26,924 nucleotides of DNA from an uncultured Alphaproteobacteria bacterium (GCA_937967795.1 CALBSK010000020.1:1-26924), one strand, 5' to 3'. Positions 8,328 to 16,639 are shown, numbered from the stretch's first letter. Made by a program: numbers and translations. Notes: generated by a model not told the origin, from the sequence alone.

Positions 8328-9098
8328 TTAATAAAGAAAACCCCTCCCTTTTGCTTGCAATGAATGGGCACAAATCAGCTCAATTTGGAGAGCTCTTAAG
8401 GCACGATGCAGTTGAGTATCCGTGAGCCTCCCATCCACGCAATCCTTTCGAGTCTTCTTAAAAACGGTATGTTTATCGCTATAATACGCCAACGGCCGAC
8501 CATGGGCTTTGAGATGGTCTTCCAAGCACCGTAAATAGCCCATAGTTGTTTCAGAAGGCTCAAACCGTAGAGCCAAGATGGCGCTTGTCGCATCATCTAT
8601 AAATACTAAAAGACAGCACTGGGGATCTCTCTCCTCAAACCAATCATCGTGAGAACCATCAATCTCAACCAGTTCTCCAAAGCGGGGCCTTCGTTCTCGA
8701 CTTTGATGAATGCGCGCGACTTTCCGAGGACGCCCTTTCCACAGCTTTATCTCTATCATCCATTGGCGTAACGTCTCTCGATTAAGATTAATATTCAGAC
8801 CATGCTATTCTTGCAGTTTCTCGGCTGCAAAGGTTGGACCAAAATCAGCGTAGTTTGTTTTAACGGTTTCTATGACTTGAGCCTCAAAATCTTCAGAAAA
8901 AACTCGATTCCCACCAAGCTTACCAGACTTGATTCCTTGAGAACCTTGACTTTCAATCCGTTTCATTATGCGTCTAATTTGTCGACTTGTTAATCTAAGC
9001 CTCTGACCAGCCTCCTCTTGAGTTAGCTGCCGATCCGTGACTTGCCTTAAAACACAAAGCCTATCCATTTCTACCTCGTTCAATACAATCTGTACCAT
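8328..9098 (-). pseudogene. Degenerate ISNCY-type insertion sequence transposase
   Basis: A transposase remnant on the minus strand. Residues 1-97 form the N-terminal helix-turn-helix part (MDRLCVLRQVTDRQLTQEEA, then IRRIMKRIESQGSQGI). An in-frame TAG at 8805-8807 follows LQE, and the same frame continues with HGLNINLNRETLRQWMIE and the integrase core, which has ELVEIDGSHDDWFEER (first Asp) and YSDKHTVFKK (second Asp). It breaks off after CAHSLQAKGR, just where the catalytic Glu of the DDE triad (usually QAKGRVERAN) should follow. The element is thus dead on two counts. Its broken end lies 20-35 bases from the sdhB copy, so a rearrangement joined the two. A GTGGACATTTCTAAAG stretch near 9159 could be near the outer end, but the partner end is lost. 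Confidence 0.88.
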
Positions 9099-9283
9099 TA
9101 AAAACCTCCAAGATTGTCGGACTTCTTCAAAATACGATCCTGTTGGCGGCTTTAAAATGTGGACATTTCTAAAGTGCAGAACCGGATATTATCAAATTGC
9201 GCTTACATGTGAAAATCTAACGTTGACAGCACTTCTCAGTATATTTATCATGTTTATTTACAACTTCTTTGAGCCCTAGACAC

Positions 9284-10615
9284 ATGATTATTCAGTCCTC
9301 CCAACGTGAAATTGACTTTTCTATACAACTGAGTAGCAATCGACCTTTTCAAATTGTGCGTCTGCTCGATAGCATAGAAGAGACGGCTAACAATCCTAAC
9401 CGCGTAGAGGTTCTTGTTCACATTGACGTAGGTGATATAGAAATGGAAAAGCTGCTTGAGTGTGAGCGCACAAAGCGCACACTCAAGTTACATTATTTAC
9501 AGACCGATCTTGTAAAAGGCTTTAACGATATTTGGAGAACGTACAATTTATTATTCAAGAATACCCATAAGGATGCTTATTTTTTAGCGATCCTCAGTGA
9601 TGAAATGCGTTTTGAAACTCATGGGTGGGATACATTGCTCTTAAGCTATCTTGCCTATTACCCTGACCATATTTTTCGCATACGTTGTTCAAAATACCGA
9701 TTCCGCAATTATATGGATTTTTGGGAATGCGGTTTTGCGCCTGACAGCACCGCTTTTTACACATATAAGTGGCTTTCTGTTCAAGGGGATTGGAATCCAT
9801 GTAGTGGACCTGATTCATTCCAGCAATGTATAGCTTTCTATTTATTTACATCTGACTCTTTCTCACATAGTCAGTTTTACCGAGATATATCACTGCCCCA
9901 CTTGCATTTTTCGGGAGAAGGCGCTTCTATTGGATTGGAAGGAGAGGCATTGAAACAACGCATTCGAGATAACTTACGCACTTGGTTTATTTTAATGTCC
10001 CATCGCATGCAACAGGAAGCCAAGCGTCGTGCCATGCTTTTAAAAGCAACAATTATTGCGTCAACTATTCAAGACAATAAGCAAATGACTGTCCAAGAGG
10101 ACGCCCGCTCCTGTGCTTTCCTTGTCTATGATAGTAACGGTGTAGTGGTAGAAAAACTTTCATACCGCCTGTCTTATATAAGAATCACTTTAACCAATTT
10201 CCTACGCGCTCCACTTGTTCACTATTACGGCGGCGGGGGTACGTCTATCCTAAAAACACATCCTTGGAACGGTATTAAAATGCTTATTGATACTTATATA
10301 CCTGGGGGCACCACCTTTCTTCAGTTGTATGATCAGCTATGGGAAGCATATCACAGAAAAATAGTCGTTAAGCTTCGCGATCGCCGCAATTATATCGTAG
10401 GCATGACAAAAGACTGGGGATTGTTAGCAGGAATATGCTCTATTCCGGATGTACTTATAGAGATGCTATTACCACATCCTTTTGATAAGCGTTATATTGC
10501 CTTAAAGATAAAAATACGCGATTGCCGCAATCATATAAAAGGAACGCTTGATTATTATGGGTTCCGTGCTGGCATCAAGGCTCTGTATAAGGAATATATC
10601 CGCCCTAGAAATTAG
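9284..10615 (+). CDS. Glycosyltransferase-like protein (GT-A fold, family 2 style)
   Basis: This protein probably transfers a sugar from a nucleotide sugar, but the substrate cannot be named. The ATG at 9284 gives 443 residues; a TTG at 9269 would add five. The N-terminal half has the layout of GT-A enzymes: SNRPFQIVRLLDSI, a strand VEVLVHID, GFNDIWRTYNLLF, then ILSDEMRF near residue 103, with the acidic pair expected to hold the metal, and further on HLHFSGEG. There is no signal peptide. The C-terminal 170 residues contain a repeated block: LRDRRNYIVGMTKDWGLLAGI and IRDCRNHIKGTLDYYGFRAGI. No clear ribosome site is seen. It stands alone among decayed mobile genes, so it may be cargo. Family call moderate. 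Confidence 0.6.
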   Translation: MIIQSSQREIDFSIQLSSNRPFQIVRLLDSIEETANNPNRVEVLVHIDVGDIEMEKLLECERTKRTLKLHYLQTDLVKGFNDIWRTYNLLFKNTHKDAYFLAILSDEMRFETHGWDTLLLSYLAYYPDHIFRIRCSKYRFRNYMDFWECGFAPDSTAFYTYKWLSVQGDWNPCSGPDSFQQCIAFYLFTSDSFSHSQFYRDISLPHLHFSGEGASIGLEGEALKQRIRDNLRTWFILMSHRMQQEAKRRAMLLKATIIASTIQDNKQMTVQEDARSCAFLVYDSNGVVVEKLSYRLSYIRITLTNFLRAPLVHYYGGGGTSILKTHPWNGIKMLIDTYIPGGTTFLQLYDQLWEAYHRKIVVKLRDRRNYIVGMTKDWGLLAGICSIPDVLIEMLLPHPFDKRYIALKIKIRDCRNHIKGTLDYYGFRAGIKALYKEYIRPRN

Positions 10616-10677
10616 GATAAGTTATCCAGGAACCTTTAGGTGAAGCCTTTTTTGCAGCATCTGTCAATTCGGGTTCC

Positions 10678-10938
10678 CTAATCGTCTGGGCCATGATCAT
10701 ACTTAAAGATGGTGGCGACTTTCTCTTTTCTACAAGTGGAATTTGCTCGGCCCACTAAAAGGACGAGCTGCAGCTCTCCTTCGCCCCATCGAGGGCTATT
10801 CAGCTTTTTCGGTCTTTTTGAGGAAGGAGCAATTCCTTTTCCAAGATTTTTAAGGGTTTTCTTCACCCTGTAGCAAGTCGCACGGGAAAATCCAACATTT
10901 TCTCACTTCTGAACTTCACTCAAATAATGCTCTCTTTT
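10678..10938 (-). mobile_element. Fragment of an IS481-like transposase
   Basis: On the minus strand a frame with one TGA reads HYLSEVQK, stop, ENVGFSRATCYRVKKTLKN, then SSKRPKKLNSPRWGEGELQ and RANSTCRKEKVATIFKYDHG. This resembles the linker and N-terminal part of IS481-type transposases, in which SKRPK is followed by NPTYGKEKI and LKRDHG. The DDE core is absent. The fragment abuts the 3' end of the broken ATPase gene. The remaining gap from the glycosyltransferase stop to 10678 shows nothing else that can be supported. Confidence 0.42.
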
Positions 10939-10940
10939 CC

Positions 10941-12002
10941 TTAGATCTCCATGGCACCCCACGGTTTTGAATGGCCTCTTAATAACAAATAGAGAGGTAG
11001 CGTGTTGTGGCTTGGGTGTAAAATACCGTCCTTGACAACGAAAGCATTTTGTTTGTCTTTTAGCTGACGACAGTTCTTATTTTTTCCACCGATTTCGAAA
11101 TAGCGCTTTTCAACACTATAATCGCCAATGGCAATTTCAGACAGAATTTCTAAATAAAAATGCGCTGTTTTGTAGTCGATCTGGAGATTTTTAGCGAGGT
11201 TATTGACGGAAAATTCTCCAGGAGGAATAGTTGCAAGAAAATTTAATATACGCTTGAAATGCACCAAGTTCTGCGTTTTTAATTGATAAAAATTGGCGAT
11301 GTCTTGATAAACAGCCTTATCAATACTTTGACTTATTTTTTCATAAAATCCTTGAGCGTCTTCCTGATAATAGGGATAATAGCCGTGAGCGAGATAATCT
11401 TGAAAGTGCCCTAGTAGCATCGGTAATTTGGAGAGCATATTTGCAATTTCATTTGGATTATTAATTAACTCATCAAAAAAAATCACTGGATGTGTGAGGT
11501 TTTGGTAAAAATTTAAATATTCACGAAATGAAAGTCCATAAAGAGTATGTGATTGTGCATGACGAGAGAGATCCTAATTTCCTTTCACTAGATCAATACT
11601 GGAACTCCCCGAAAAGACGACATTGATCTTTGGGAATGAATCATAAATATTTTTTAATTCTTGATCCCAATTCTGATAACGGTGAATTTCATCAATAAAA
11701 AAGTAGTCAATATTTTCATAGCGATAAAGATCAGACACAAATTCAAATAGAAGTTTTTCTTGAAAATAAATATTATCTGCTGAGACGTAGAAAGCTTTCC
11801 TGCCTTTAAGAAGCTTTTGCGTAATAAGTTGCAACATCAAGGTCGTTTTTCCAACACCACCTGCGCCCACAATTCCGGTAACTCGGTTATTGAGGTTAAT
11901 TTGATCGAAGAGATAACGGTGTTTATCAATAACAACCTCGTCAAGCACCCCGCGATAGATTTCACGCAAATAATCAATTTTCAAGAATGCACTCCATAAC
12001 AT
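10941..12002 (-). pseudogene. AAA-type ATPase with DUF4143 C-terminus, split by an amber codon
   Basis: Proteins of this family (AAA_14 plus DUF4143) are P-loop ATPases of largely unknown role, frequent in host-associated bacteria. The minus-strand frame shows GIVGAGGVGKTTL (Walker A), YFFIDEIHRYQNW (Walker B) and NVVFSGSSSIDLVKGN. It then meets TAG at 11574-11576 and continues in the same frame with DLSRHAQSHTLYGLSFREYL, where the family has K-G-x-Y-DLSRR: the lost residue was probably Tyr. The DUF4143 part ends at HPSHNTLPLYLLL, then a short foreign tail beside an IS scrap. The ATG at 12002 is chosen as start; a TTG lies 27 bases upstream. One point mutation and end erosion make it a pseudogene. 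Confidence 0.85.
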
Positions 12003-12097
12003 TTGGATGATATTTGGAGTACAGTCCAAATTAGTTGAATTGCAAAGCTAAATAAGACATTCATTTCATCAGAAAATACTTAAGCTCAATCATAAGG

Positions 12098-14074
12098 TTA
12101 AACATCCAAATCTCTGGCAAAGCGAGCATTTTCTTGAATATACAGAAAGCGTTTTTCCGCATGACGCCCCATGAGGTCATCTACGAATAGGGCGATGTTT
12201 TGAATATTCGTTTCGGGAGGGAGAAAGACGCGCTGTAAAACGCGCTTTTGAGGATCCATGGTTGTTTCCTTAAGTTGAGCTGCGGGCATTTCTCCAAGTC
12301 CCTTAAAGCGGCTAATATCAACTTTTTTAGCTCCTTTAAATTCTGAGGTTAAAAGCTGTTCACGGTGAACATCATCTTGTGCGTAAATGCTCTTTCCCCC
12401 ATGGGTCAGACGATACAAAGGCGGTTGAGCTAAGTAAAGATAACCGCCTTCTACCAGAGGACGCATTTCTTGAAAAAAGAAAGTTATGAGAAGTGAGGCA
12501 ATATGAGCTCCATCTACATCCGCATCCGTCATAATGATGATGCGTTCATAACGTAACTTTTTGGGATCACAGTCTTTTCCCACACTGCAACCAAGAGCCA
12601 GAATCATATCTGCAATTTCTTGATTAGCTTTCATTTTATCGCGAGTGGCACTCGCTACGTTTAAAATTTTTCCTCGAAGAGGAAGAATCGCTTGGGTTTT
12701 ACGATCTCGAGCTTGTTTGGCAGATCCCCCTGCTGAATCGCCTTCCACAAGAAAAATCTCTGTTCCTTTCGCAGATTCAATGCTGCAATCCGCAAGTTTC
12801 CCTGGAAGCCGCAGCTTACGCGTTGCAGACGCTCGGCTAATTTCTTTAGATTGTTTGCGGCGGACTCTTTCTTCCATCTGTAAAAGAACGTGATCAAGTA
12901 AATTGTGTGCAGCTTCAGGACTCGCCATAAGCCAATGATCAAAATAGTCTTTCAGAGTAGATTCAATCAGTCGTGAGGCTTCTTGAGAGACAAGCTTCTC
13001 TTTTGTTTGCCCTTGGAATTGGGGGTTTCTTAAAAAGACAGATAAAACACAGGCCGCTCCAGAAAGGCAATCTTCTGCCGTTAATTGAGCTGCTTTTTTA
13101 TTTCCCACACGCTCCCCATAGGCACGGAGGCCACGAACAATAGCTTGACGTACTCCATTCTCATGGGTTCCTCCTTCAGGGGTTATAACCGTATTACAGT
13201 AAGAAGTTAAAACCCCCTCCCCTTCCCCTAAAGGCCAAGCAATCGCCCATTCTACGTGACCTTCTTCCTCAGCAAAATGGGCTTCTCCTGTAAAGGGCTC
13301 GGGCGTTACGCAAGAACTTTCTTGTAAGGTTTCCTTAAGATAATCAGCAAGGCCACCCGGGAAATGAAAAACAGCTTGGGCTGGTATATTTTCTTGACAC
13401 AGTATCTCATCACAGAACCAATGAATGGCGACACCCTTAAAGAGGAAGGCTTTTGATCGCGTCATTTTATAAAGAAGAGAAGGGTTAAATTTTGCGTCTG
13501 TCCCAAATATCTGAGGGTCAGGCCAAAATGTGATCATCGTTCCTTTACGATGAGGGCTTGCTCCTCCATTTTCTAAAGTCGTGAGAGGCTGTCCTTGCGA
13601 ATATTCTTGACGCCACTTTTCACGATTAATCGAAACTTCAATAATAAGCCGCTCTGAAAGCGCATTGACCACAGAAAGCCCTACTCCGTGGAGGCCCCCT
13701 GATGTTTTGTAGGACTTACCTCCAAACTTTGCACCAGAATGGAGGGTCGTTAAAATAACTTCGAGGGCAGATTTCTGTGGAAATTTAGGGTGAGGATCAA
13801 TAGGTATCCCCCGCCCATTATCTCGAACTGAAATCGATCCGTCGCCATTCACCATGATATCAATACGATTTGCATATCCTGCAACTGCCTCATCCATCGC
13901 ATTGTCTAAAATTTCGACGACAAGATGGTGAAGAGCGTATTCATCTGTCCCCCCAATATACATGCCTGGGCGACGGCGAACGGGCTCTAATCCCTCTAAA
14001 ACTTCAATGTCTTTAGCAGAATAGGATTCGGGAGCTGAGGATGATCGAGAAAATAAGTCAGTCATGCTGGACAT
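12098..14074 (-). CDS. parE: DNA topoisomerase IV subunit B
   Basis: The ATPase subunit of topoisomerase IV, which works with ParC to separate daughter chromosomes. The GHKL ATPase domain has RRRPGMYIGG, EILDNAMDEA (N box), DNGRGIP and GGLHGVGLSVVNALS. The transducer domain follows, then the TOPRIM domain with EIFLVEGDSAGGSAKQARDR, LPLRGKILNV and MTDADVDGAHI, and the end motif RFKGLGEMPAAQLKETTMDP. SALEVILTTLHSGAKF and the length of about 660 residues favour ParE over the longer GyrB, which has an insert. The frame is open from a TTG at 14083; the ATG at 14074 is preferred, and a further ATG lies at 14065. Downstream is the broken ATPase gene. Confidence 0.93.
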   Translation of the reverse strand: MSSMTDLFSRSSSAPESYSAKDIEVLEGLEPVRRRPGMYIGGTDEYALHHLVVEILDNAMDEAVAGYANRIDIMVNGDGSISVRDNGRGIPIDPHPKFPQKSALEVILTTLHSGAKFGGKSYKTSGGLHGVGLSVVNALSERLIIEVSINREKWRQEYSQGQPLTTLENGGASPHRKGTMITFWPDPQIFGTDAKFNPSLLYKMTRSKAFLFKGVAIHWFCDEILCQENIPAQAVFHFPGGLADYLKETLQESSCVTPEPFTGEAHFAEEEGHVEWAIAWPLGEGEGVLTSYCNTVITPEGGTHENGVRQAIVRGLRAYGERVGNKKAAQLTAEDCLSGAACVLSVFLRNPQFQGQTKEKLVSQEASRLIESTLKDYFDHWLMASPEAAHNLLDHVLLQMEERVRRKQSKEISRASATRKLRLPGKLADCSIESAKGTEIFLVEGDSAGGSAKQARDRKTQAILPLRGKILNVASATRDKMKANQEIADMILALGCSVGKDCDPKKLRYERIIIMTDADVDGAHIASLLITFFFQEMRPLVEGGYLYLAQPPLYRLTHGGKSIYAQDDVHREQLLTSEFKGAKKVDISRFKGLGEMPAAQLKETTMDPQKRVLQRVFLPPETNIQNIALFVDDLMGRHAEKRFLYIQENARFARDLDV

Positions 14075-14494
14075 TATGAGCAAGAAGGTAGGTTAAAGCA
14101 AGTCCTGAACATCAAAGCTCTTGAGTGATAAAATTTTATTACTAAAAAATAATTGGCCATATCACAATTTTCTGGATGTTTTCTATATTTTATGAAAAAG
14201 TCACAATAGATATTGAGAGAAACTTCTCTTATTCGGTAGCCCCGGAAAAGAGAAAGCTTCTCCCGGTATCGAGAGAGGACAGGTGACCTTCTTAAGGGAA
14301 GCCCAGGATCTATGAAAAAATGCTAGCTTATTTCATAGATTCTTTTCTTAAAAGGAAAGTCTGTCCACTCGGGAAGAAAGAAAGGTGCTACTGGAAGTTA
14401 CCCATCTTTCTTTTAAAGACGACGTAAGGGATCCCGGGATCTTCTTAAATTAAGATAACAAAAAGACGAACAGGAAAAAAGAGAAAATACAAGG
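14075..14494. other. Gene-free stretch between parE and ctrA
   Basis: 420 bases without a plausible protein. It holds the long hairpin listed at 14234-14393. Nearer ctrA lie two short perfect palindromes, GATCCCGGGATC at 14430-14441 and TCTTAAATTAAGA at about 14443-14455. No clear run of T follows either on the ctrA side, so they are weak terminator candidates. Confidence 0.6.
14234..14393. ncRNA. Candidate structured RNA: 160-nt interrupted hairpin
   Basis: The two halves pair over almost the whole length. Closing stem: 14234-14240 with 14387-14393 (CGGTAGC/GCTACTG). Next, 14262-14265 with 14370-14373 (CCCG/CGGG). An asymmetric bubble follows, then 14277-14283 with 14360-14366 (GGACAGG/TCTGTCC), then about 13 pairs of 14288-14301 with 14342-14355. 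The apical stem pairs 14308-14317 with 14331-14340 (ATCTATGAAA/TTTCATAGAT) round a 13-base loop. Size and rod-like shape with a central bubble recall 6S RNA, but the shape is symmetrical, so the strand is undecided, and a palindromic mobile element (MITE) is equally possible. A T-rich run at 14404-14413 would suit the plus strand. Confidence 0.4.
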
Positions 14495-15229
14495 CTACAA
14501 ATTACCTCCCGAAACAGCTTTTTCTAAAGGCGTTGGCTGAGCGGATTGATTTTCACTTGAATCCCTTAAAACATACCCACGTCCCCACACGGTTTCGATA
14601 TAATTGTCCCCATCAAGCGCATCACAAAGTTTTTTGCGTAACTTACAAATAAAGACATCTATAATTTTGAGTTCAGGTTCATCAATTCCTCCGTAAAGAT
14701 GATTCAAGAACATTTCCTTGGTGAGAGTTGACCCTTTTCGAAGAGATAAAAGCTCCAAAATAGCATATTCTTTTCCTGTGAGTCGGATAGGACGGCCATC
14801 AATTTCAACTGTACGAGCTTGTAAATTTACAACCATACGTCCTGTACGAATAATAGATTCTGCGTGGCCTTTTGAACGACGAATGATAGCTTGGACACGT
14901 GCAGAGAGTTCATTTTTATTAAAGGGTTTGGTCAAATAATCATCAGCGCCAAATCCAAGCCCTTTGACTTTATCTGAAATCTCAACCAAACCTGAGAGAA
15001 TCAAGATAGGTGTCTTAATATGAGCTGCTCGAAGACGCCTTAAAACTTCATATCCATCCATATCAGGAAGCATAAGATCTAAGATGATGAGATCGTAGTC
15101 GTAGAGTTTTCCGATCTCAAGTCCATCTTCTCCAAGATCAGTCGTATCAACAACAAATCCTTCTGCACGTAAGGCTAATTCAATTGTTTTTGCTGTAGCA
15201 GAATCATCTTCAACGAGTAAAAGGCGCAT
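14495..15229 (-). CDS. ctrA: Cell-cycle response regulator CtrA
   Basis: CtrA is the OmpR-type master regulator of the alphaproteobacterial cell cycle; when phosphorylated through the CckA-ChpT relay it binds TTAA-N7-TTAA sites. The 244-residue protein has the receiver domain MRLLLVEDDSATAKTIEL with phospho-acceptor Asp51 in LIILDLMLPDMDGYEVL and KGLGFGADDYLTKPF. The DNA-binding winged helix shows LTGKEYAILELLSLRKGS, LTKEMFLNHLYGG and DEPELKIIDVFICKLRKKL, the last two almost unchanged across the family. The tail after VWGRGYVLR is divergent and ends SGGNL, not the AA end needed for ClpXP turnover in Caulobacter. GGGAG about nine bases before the ATG supports this start. Two CtrA boxes lie upstream. 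Confidence 0.96.
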   Translation of the reverse strand: MRLLLVEDDSATAKTIELALRAEGFVVDTTDLGEDGLEIGKLYDYDLIILDLMLPDMDGYEVLRRLRAAHIKTPILILSGLVEISDKVKGLGFGADDYLTKPFNKNELSARVQAIIRRSKGHAESIIRTGRMVVNLQARTVEIDGRPIRLTGKEYAILELLSLRKGSTLTKEMFLNHLYGGIDEPELKIIDVFICKLRKKLCDALDGDNYIETVWGRGYVLRDSSENQSAQPTPLEKAVSGGNL

Positions 15230-15310
15230 CTCTCTGTCTCCCTGTAAGAGGTTATGAATGTTTTTTTGTAAGCATTAAGCTTTGTTTACTAACATTTAGC
15301 AACATTTCAG

Positions 15311-15336
15311 TTAATTTTTTCTTAATTTTCTCTTAA
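15311..15336 (-). promoter_or_regulatory. Overlapping pair of CtrA boxes before ctrA
   Basis: Three TTAA half-sites at 15311-15314, 15322-15325 and 15333-15336 are each separated by exactly seven bases, giving two overlapping perfect TTAA-N7-TTAA sites about 82-107 bases upstream of the ctrA ATG. Two more TTAA elements at 15343 and 15359 have other spacings (6 and 12). This is the known CtrA motif, so autoregulation is likely. The stretch is AT-rich, so chance is not excluded. Confidence 0.6.
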
Positions 15337-15369
15337 AAAAAATTAATGAAGAATTCACTTAATGAAATT

Positions 15370-16023
15370 TCAGATTTCCTGTGATCCTCGCTTACGATAA
15401 GAGACTTTTTGAAGGAAGCTGATCACTTCTTCGTCCGAAACTTGCGGAAAGTTGCGGTAAAAGGAACTGACAGCATAAAAATCATAAGGTGTCTCAAGAC
15501 AGATGAGATCATCGACAACGGCTCTCAATGCCATGATAATATCATAAGGACCTACAGGAACAGCCAGAATTACCTTTGCTGCTTTGAGATGTTTAAGAGC
15601 TTCAATAGCAGCTTTAATCGTCACTCCTGTAGCAATTCCATCATCGACAAGGATGACTGTTTTTCCAGTAACTTTCGGCACGTCTTCATTCCCACAATAA
15701 AGGCGTTGACGTCGCTTCACCTCTTGTTGTTCTCGCTCGATAATTTCTTGAATCTGAGAAGCGCTTATCCGCAACATTCGAAGGGAATTCTCATCTAGGA
15801 TTTTCACTCCAGGGGCAACAGCACCAACTCCAAGTTCAGGGTTCCAAGGTGGTCCTACTTTTCGGACAATAAAAATATCTAAAGGGGCTTTAAGAGCTTG
15901 AGAAACCTCGTATCCCACAGGAACACCACCACGAGGTAAAGCTAAAATAATCGGCTCTTCGGCCTGGTAATTTTTTAACTTTTCAGCCAATTGGCGTCCT
16001 GCATCAGATCGATTTTGAAACAT
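15370..16023 (-). CDS. Phosphoribosyltransferase-family protein
   Basis: A type I phosphoribosyltransferase fold protein of 217 residues. The PRPP-binding motif is VILVDDGIATGVT near residues 123-135. The N-terminal part FQNRSDAGRQLAEKL and ILALPRGGVPVGYEVSQAL with FIVRKVGPPWNPELGVGAV is typical of the predicted phosphoribosyltransferases often encoded with dienelactone hydrolase or stress genes. The true substrate of this group is uncertain; it should not be named after a specific purine or pyrimidine enzyme. AAAGG lies upstream of the ATG. It is transcribed towards ctrA, with the ctrA promoter region between them, and has a CtrA-type box 49-63 bases upstream. Confidence 0.85.
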   Translation of the reverse strand: MFQNRSDAGRQLAEKLKNYQAEEPIILALPRGGVPVGYEVSQALKAPLDIFIVRKVGPPWNPELGVGAVAPGVKILDENSLRMLRISASQIQEIIEREQQEVKRRQRLYCGNEDVPKVTGKTVILVDDGIATGVTIKAAIEALKHLKAAKVILAVPVGPYDIIMALRAVVDDLICLETPYDFYAVSSFYRNFPQVSDEEVISFLQKVSYRKRGSQEI

Positions 16024-16071
16024 AAGAAGACAACCTTTGTTTCTTGGGAAGGAATGATAAGATAAATTTAA

Positions 16072-16086
16072 TTAAAACTTACTTAA
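16072..16086 (-). promoter_or_regulatory. CtrA box before the phosphoribosyltransferase gene
   Basis: TTAA at 16072-16075, seven bases, TTAA at 16083-16086: a perfect CtrA-type site 49-63 bases before the start codon at 16023. It lies in the shared region between this gene and the oppositely transcribed YdcH-like gene, which has its own box at 16216-16230. Confidence 0.45.
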
Positions 16087-16205
16087 GGAAGATAGGCGAA
16101 AACATTTACTATTTGCTCATTATATTTTTCTCAGACTTATCTAAGCCGCTGATTTTAAATGTAATTAAACCCATCTCTTTTCATATAAAAAATTTATCTT
16201 AAACT

Positions 16206-16233
16206 TTGACAACTCTTAATTTTTTATTAAAAT
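16206..16233 (+). promoter_or_regulatory. Promoter of the YdcH-like gene with embedded CtrA box
   Basis: A perfect -35 TTGACA at 16206-16211 and TAAAAT at 16228-16233 with a 16-base spacer. A perfect TTAA-N7-TTAA (16216-16219 and 16227-16230) occupies the spacer and the start of the -10 box, a position where bound CtrA would be expected to block RNA polymerase. The expected transcript begins just before a small hairpin (CCTACC at 16242-16247 with GGTAGG at 16251-16256) in the leader. Confidence 0.6.
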
Positions 16234-16280
16234 AAAAGATGCCTACCCACGGTAGGTTTCTTAACGAAAGGAGATATACG

Positions 16281-16442
16281 ATGAGCATTTTAAACCATAT
16301 TCTCTCTCTTAAGCGTAAATATGATTCTCTTAACCATCTTATTCAGGATGAACTTTCTCGGCCTCTTCCTGATTCTCTCCTTCTTTTTGAACTCAAACTT
16401 AAACGACTTCGACTTAAACAAAAAATACTGGGAATAAGCTGA
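16281..16442 (+). CDS. YdcH/DUF465-like small protein
   Basis: A 53-residue helical protein. The frame is open from an ATG at 16239, but the strong AAAGGAG ribosome site eight bases before 16281 decides for the shorter form, MSILNHILSLKRKYDSLNH. The pattern of LKRKYDSL, then PLPDSLLLFELKLKRLRLKQKI matches the short coiled-coil DUF465 family, in which a turn with Pro-Asp is followed by LKxxKLxLKDEI. The function of the family is not established. It has its own promoter and a CtrA-type box over it, so it may be made in a cell-cycle dependent way. Confidence 0.75.
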   Translation: MSILNHILSLKRKYDSLNHLIQDELSRPLPDSLLLFELKLKRLRLKQKILGIS

Positions 16443-16492
16443 GGTTTTTACTTTTATTCACCCTACGACCCATTATCTTCGTTTCTCTCTTT

Positions 16493-16518
16493 GTCATTTC
16501 TGCGAAAGCAGGAATGAC
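16493..16518. repeat. Short palindrome of the GTCATT...AATGAC type
   Basis: GTCATT-T-CTGC, loop GAAA, then GCAG-G-AATGAC forms a nearly perfect stem that can be extended by CTCTC/GAGAG on both sides (about 16483-16535). The same theme (GTCAT plus GC-rich stem) recurs at 18896-18929 and 19660-19742. It lies after the YdcH-like gene and could also end its transcript, although no T run follows. Confidence 0.6.
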
Positions 16519-16639
16519 GGAGAGGAGAGAGAACCCTTGAAAAGCCCTCGTTTTTAATACGAAATCCTTGCATTTTGATTGAACTTATCCACAAGGCGTG
16601 CTAACTCTCAGAATAAATCTAGCCTAGAGAAGGTCCTTA

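Noticed and set aside
9158..9185. GTGGACATTTCTAAAGTGC as the terminal repeat of the ISNCY element
   Set aside because: The other end of the element is lost, so no inverted partner can be shown.
8805..11576. Amber codons at 8805-8807 and 11574-11576, each the only break in a long frame, as a sign of TAG recoding
   Set aside because: ctrA and the glycosyltransferase-like gene use TAG as a normal end, and both broken genes are also eroded at their 3' ends. Simple decay explains them.
14350..14366. GGAAAGTCTGTCC as part of an RNase P RNA
   Set aside because: It resembles the start of the conserved GAGGAAAGTCC block, but no other RNase P elements are seen and the stretch pairs within the local hairpin.
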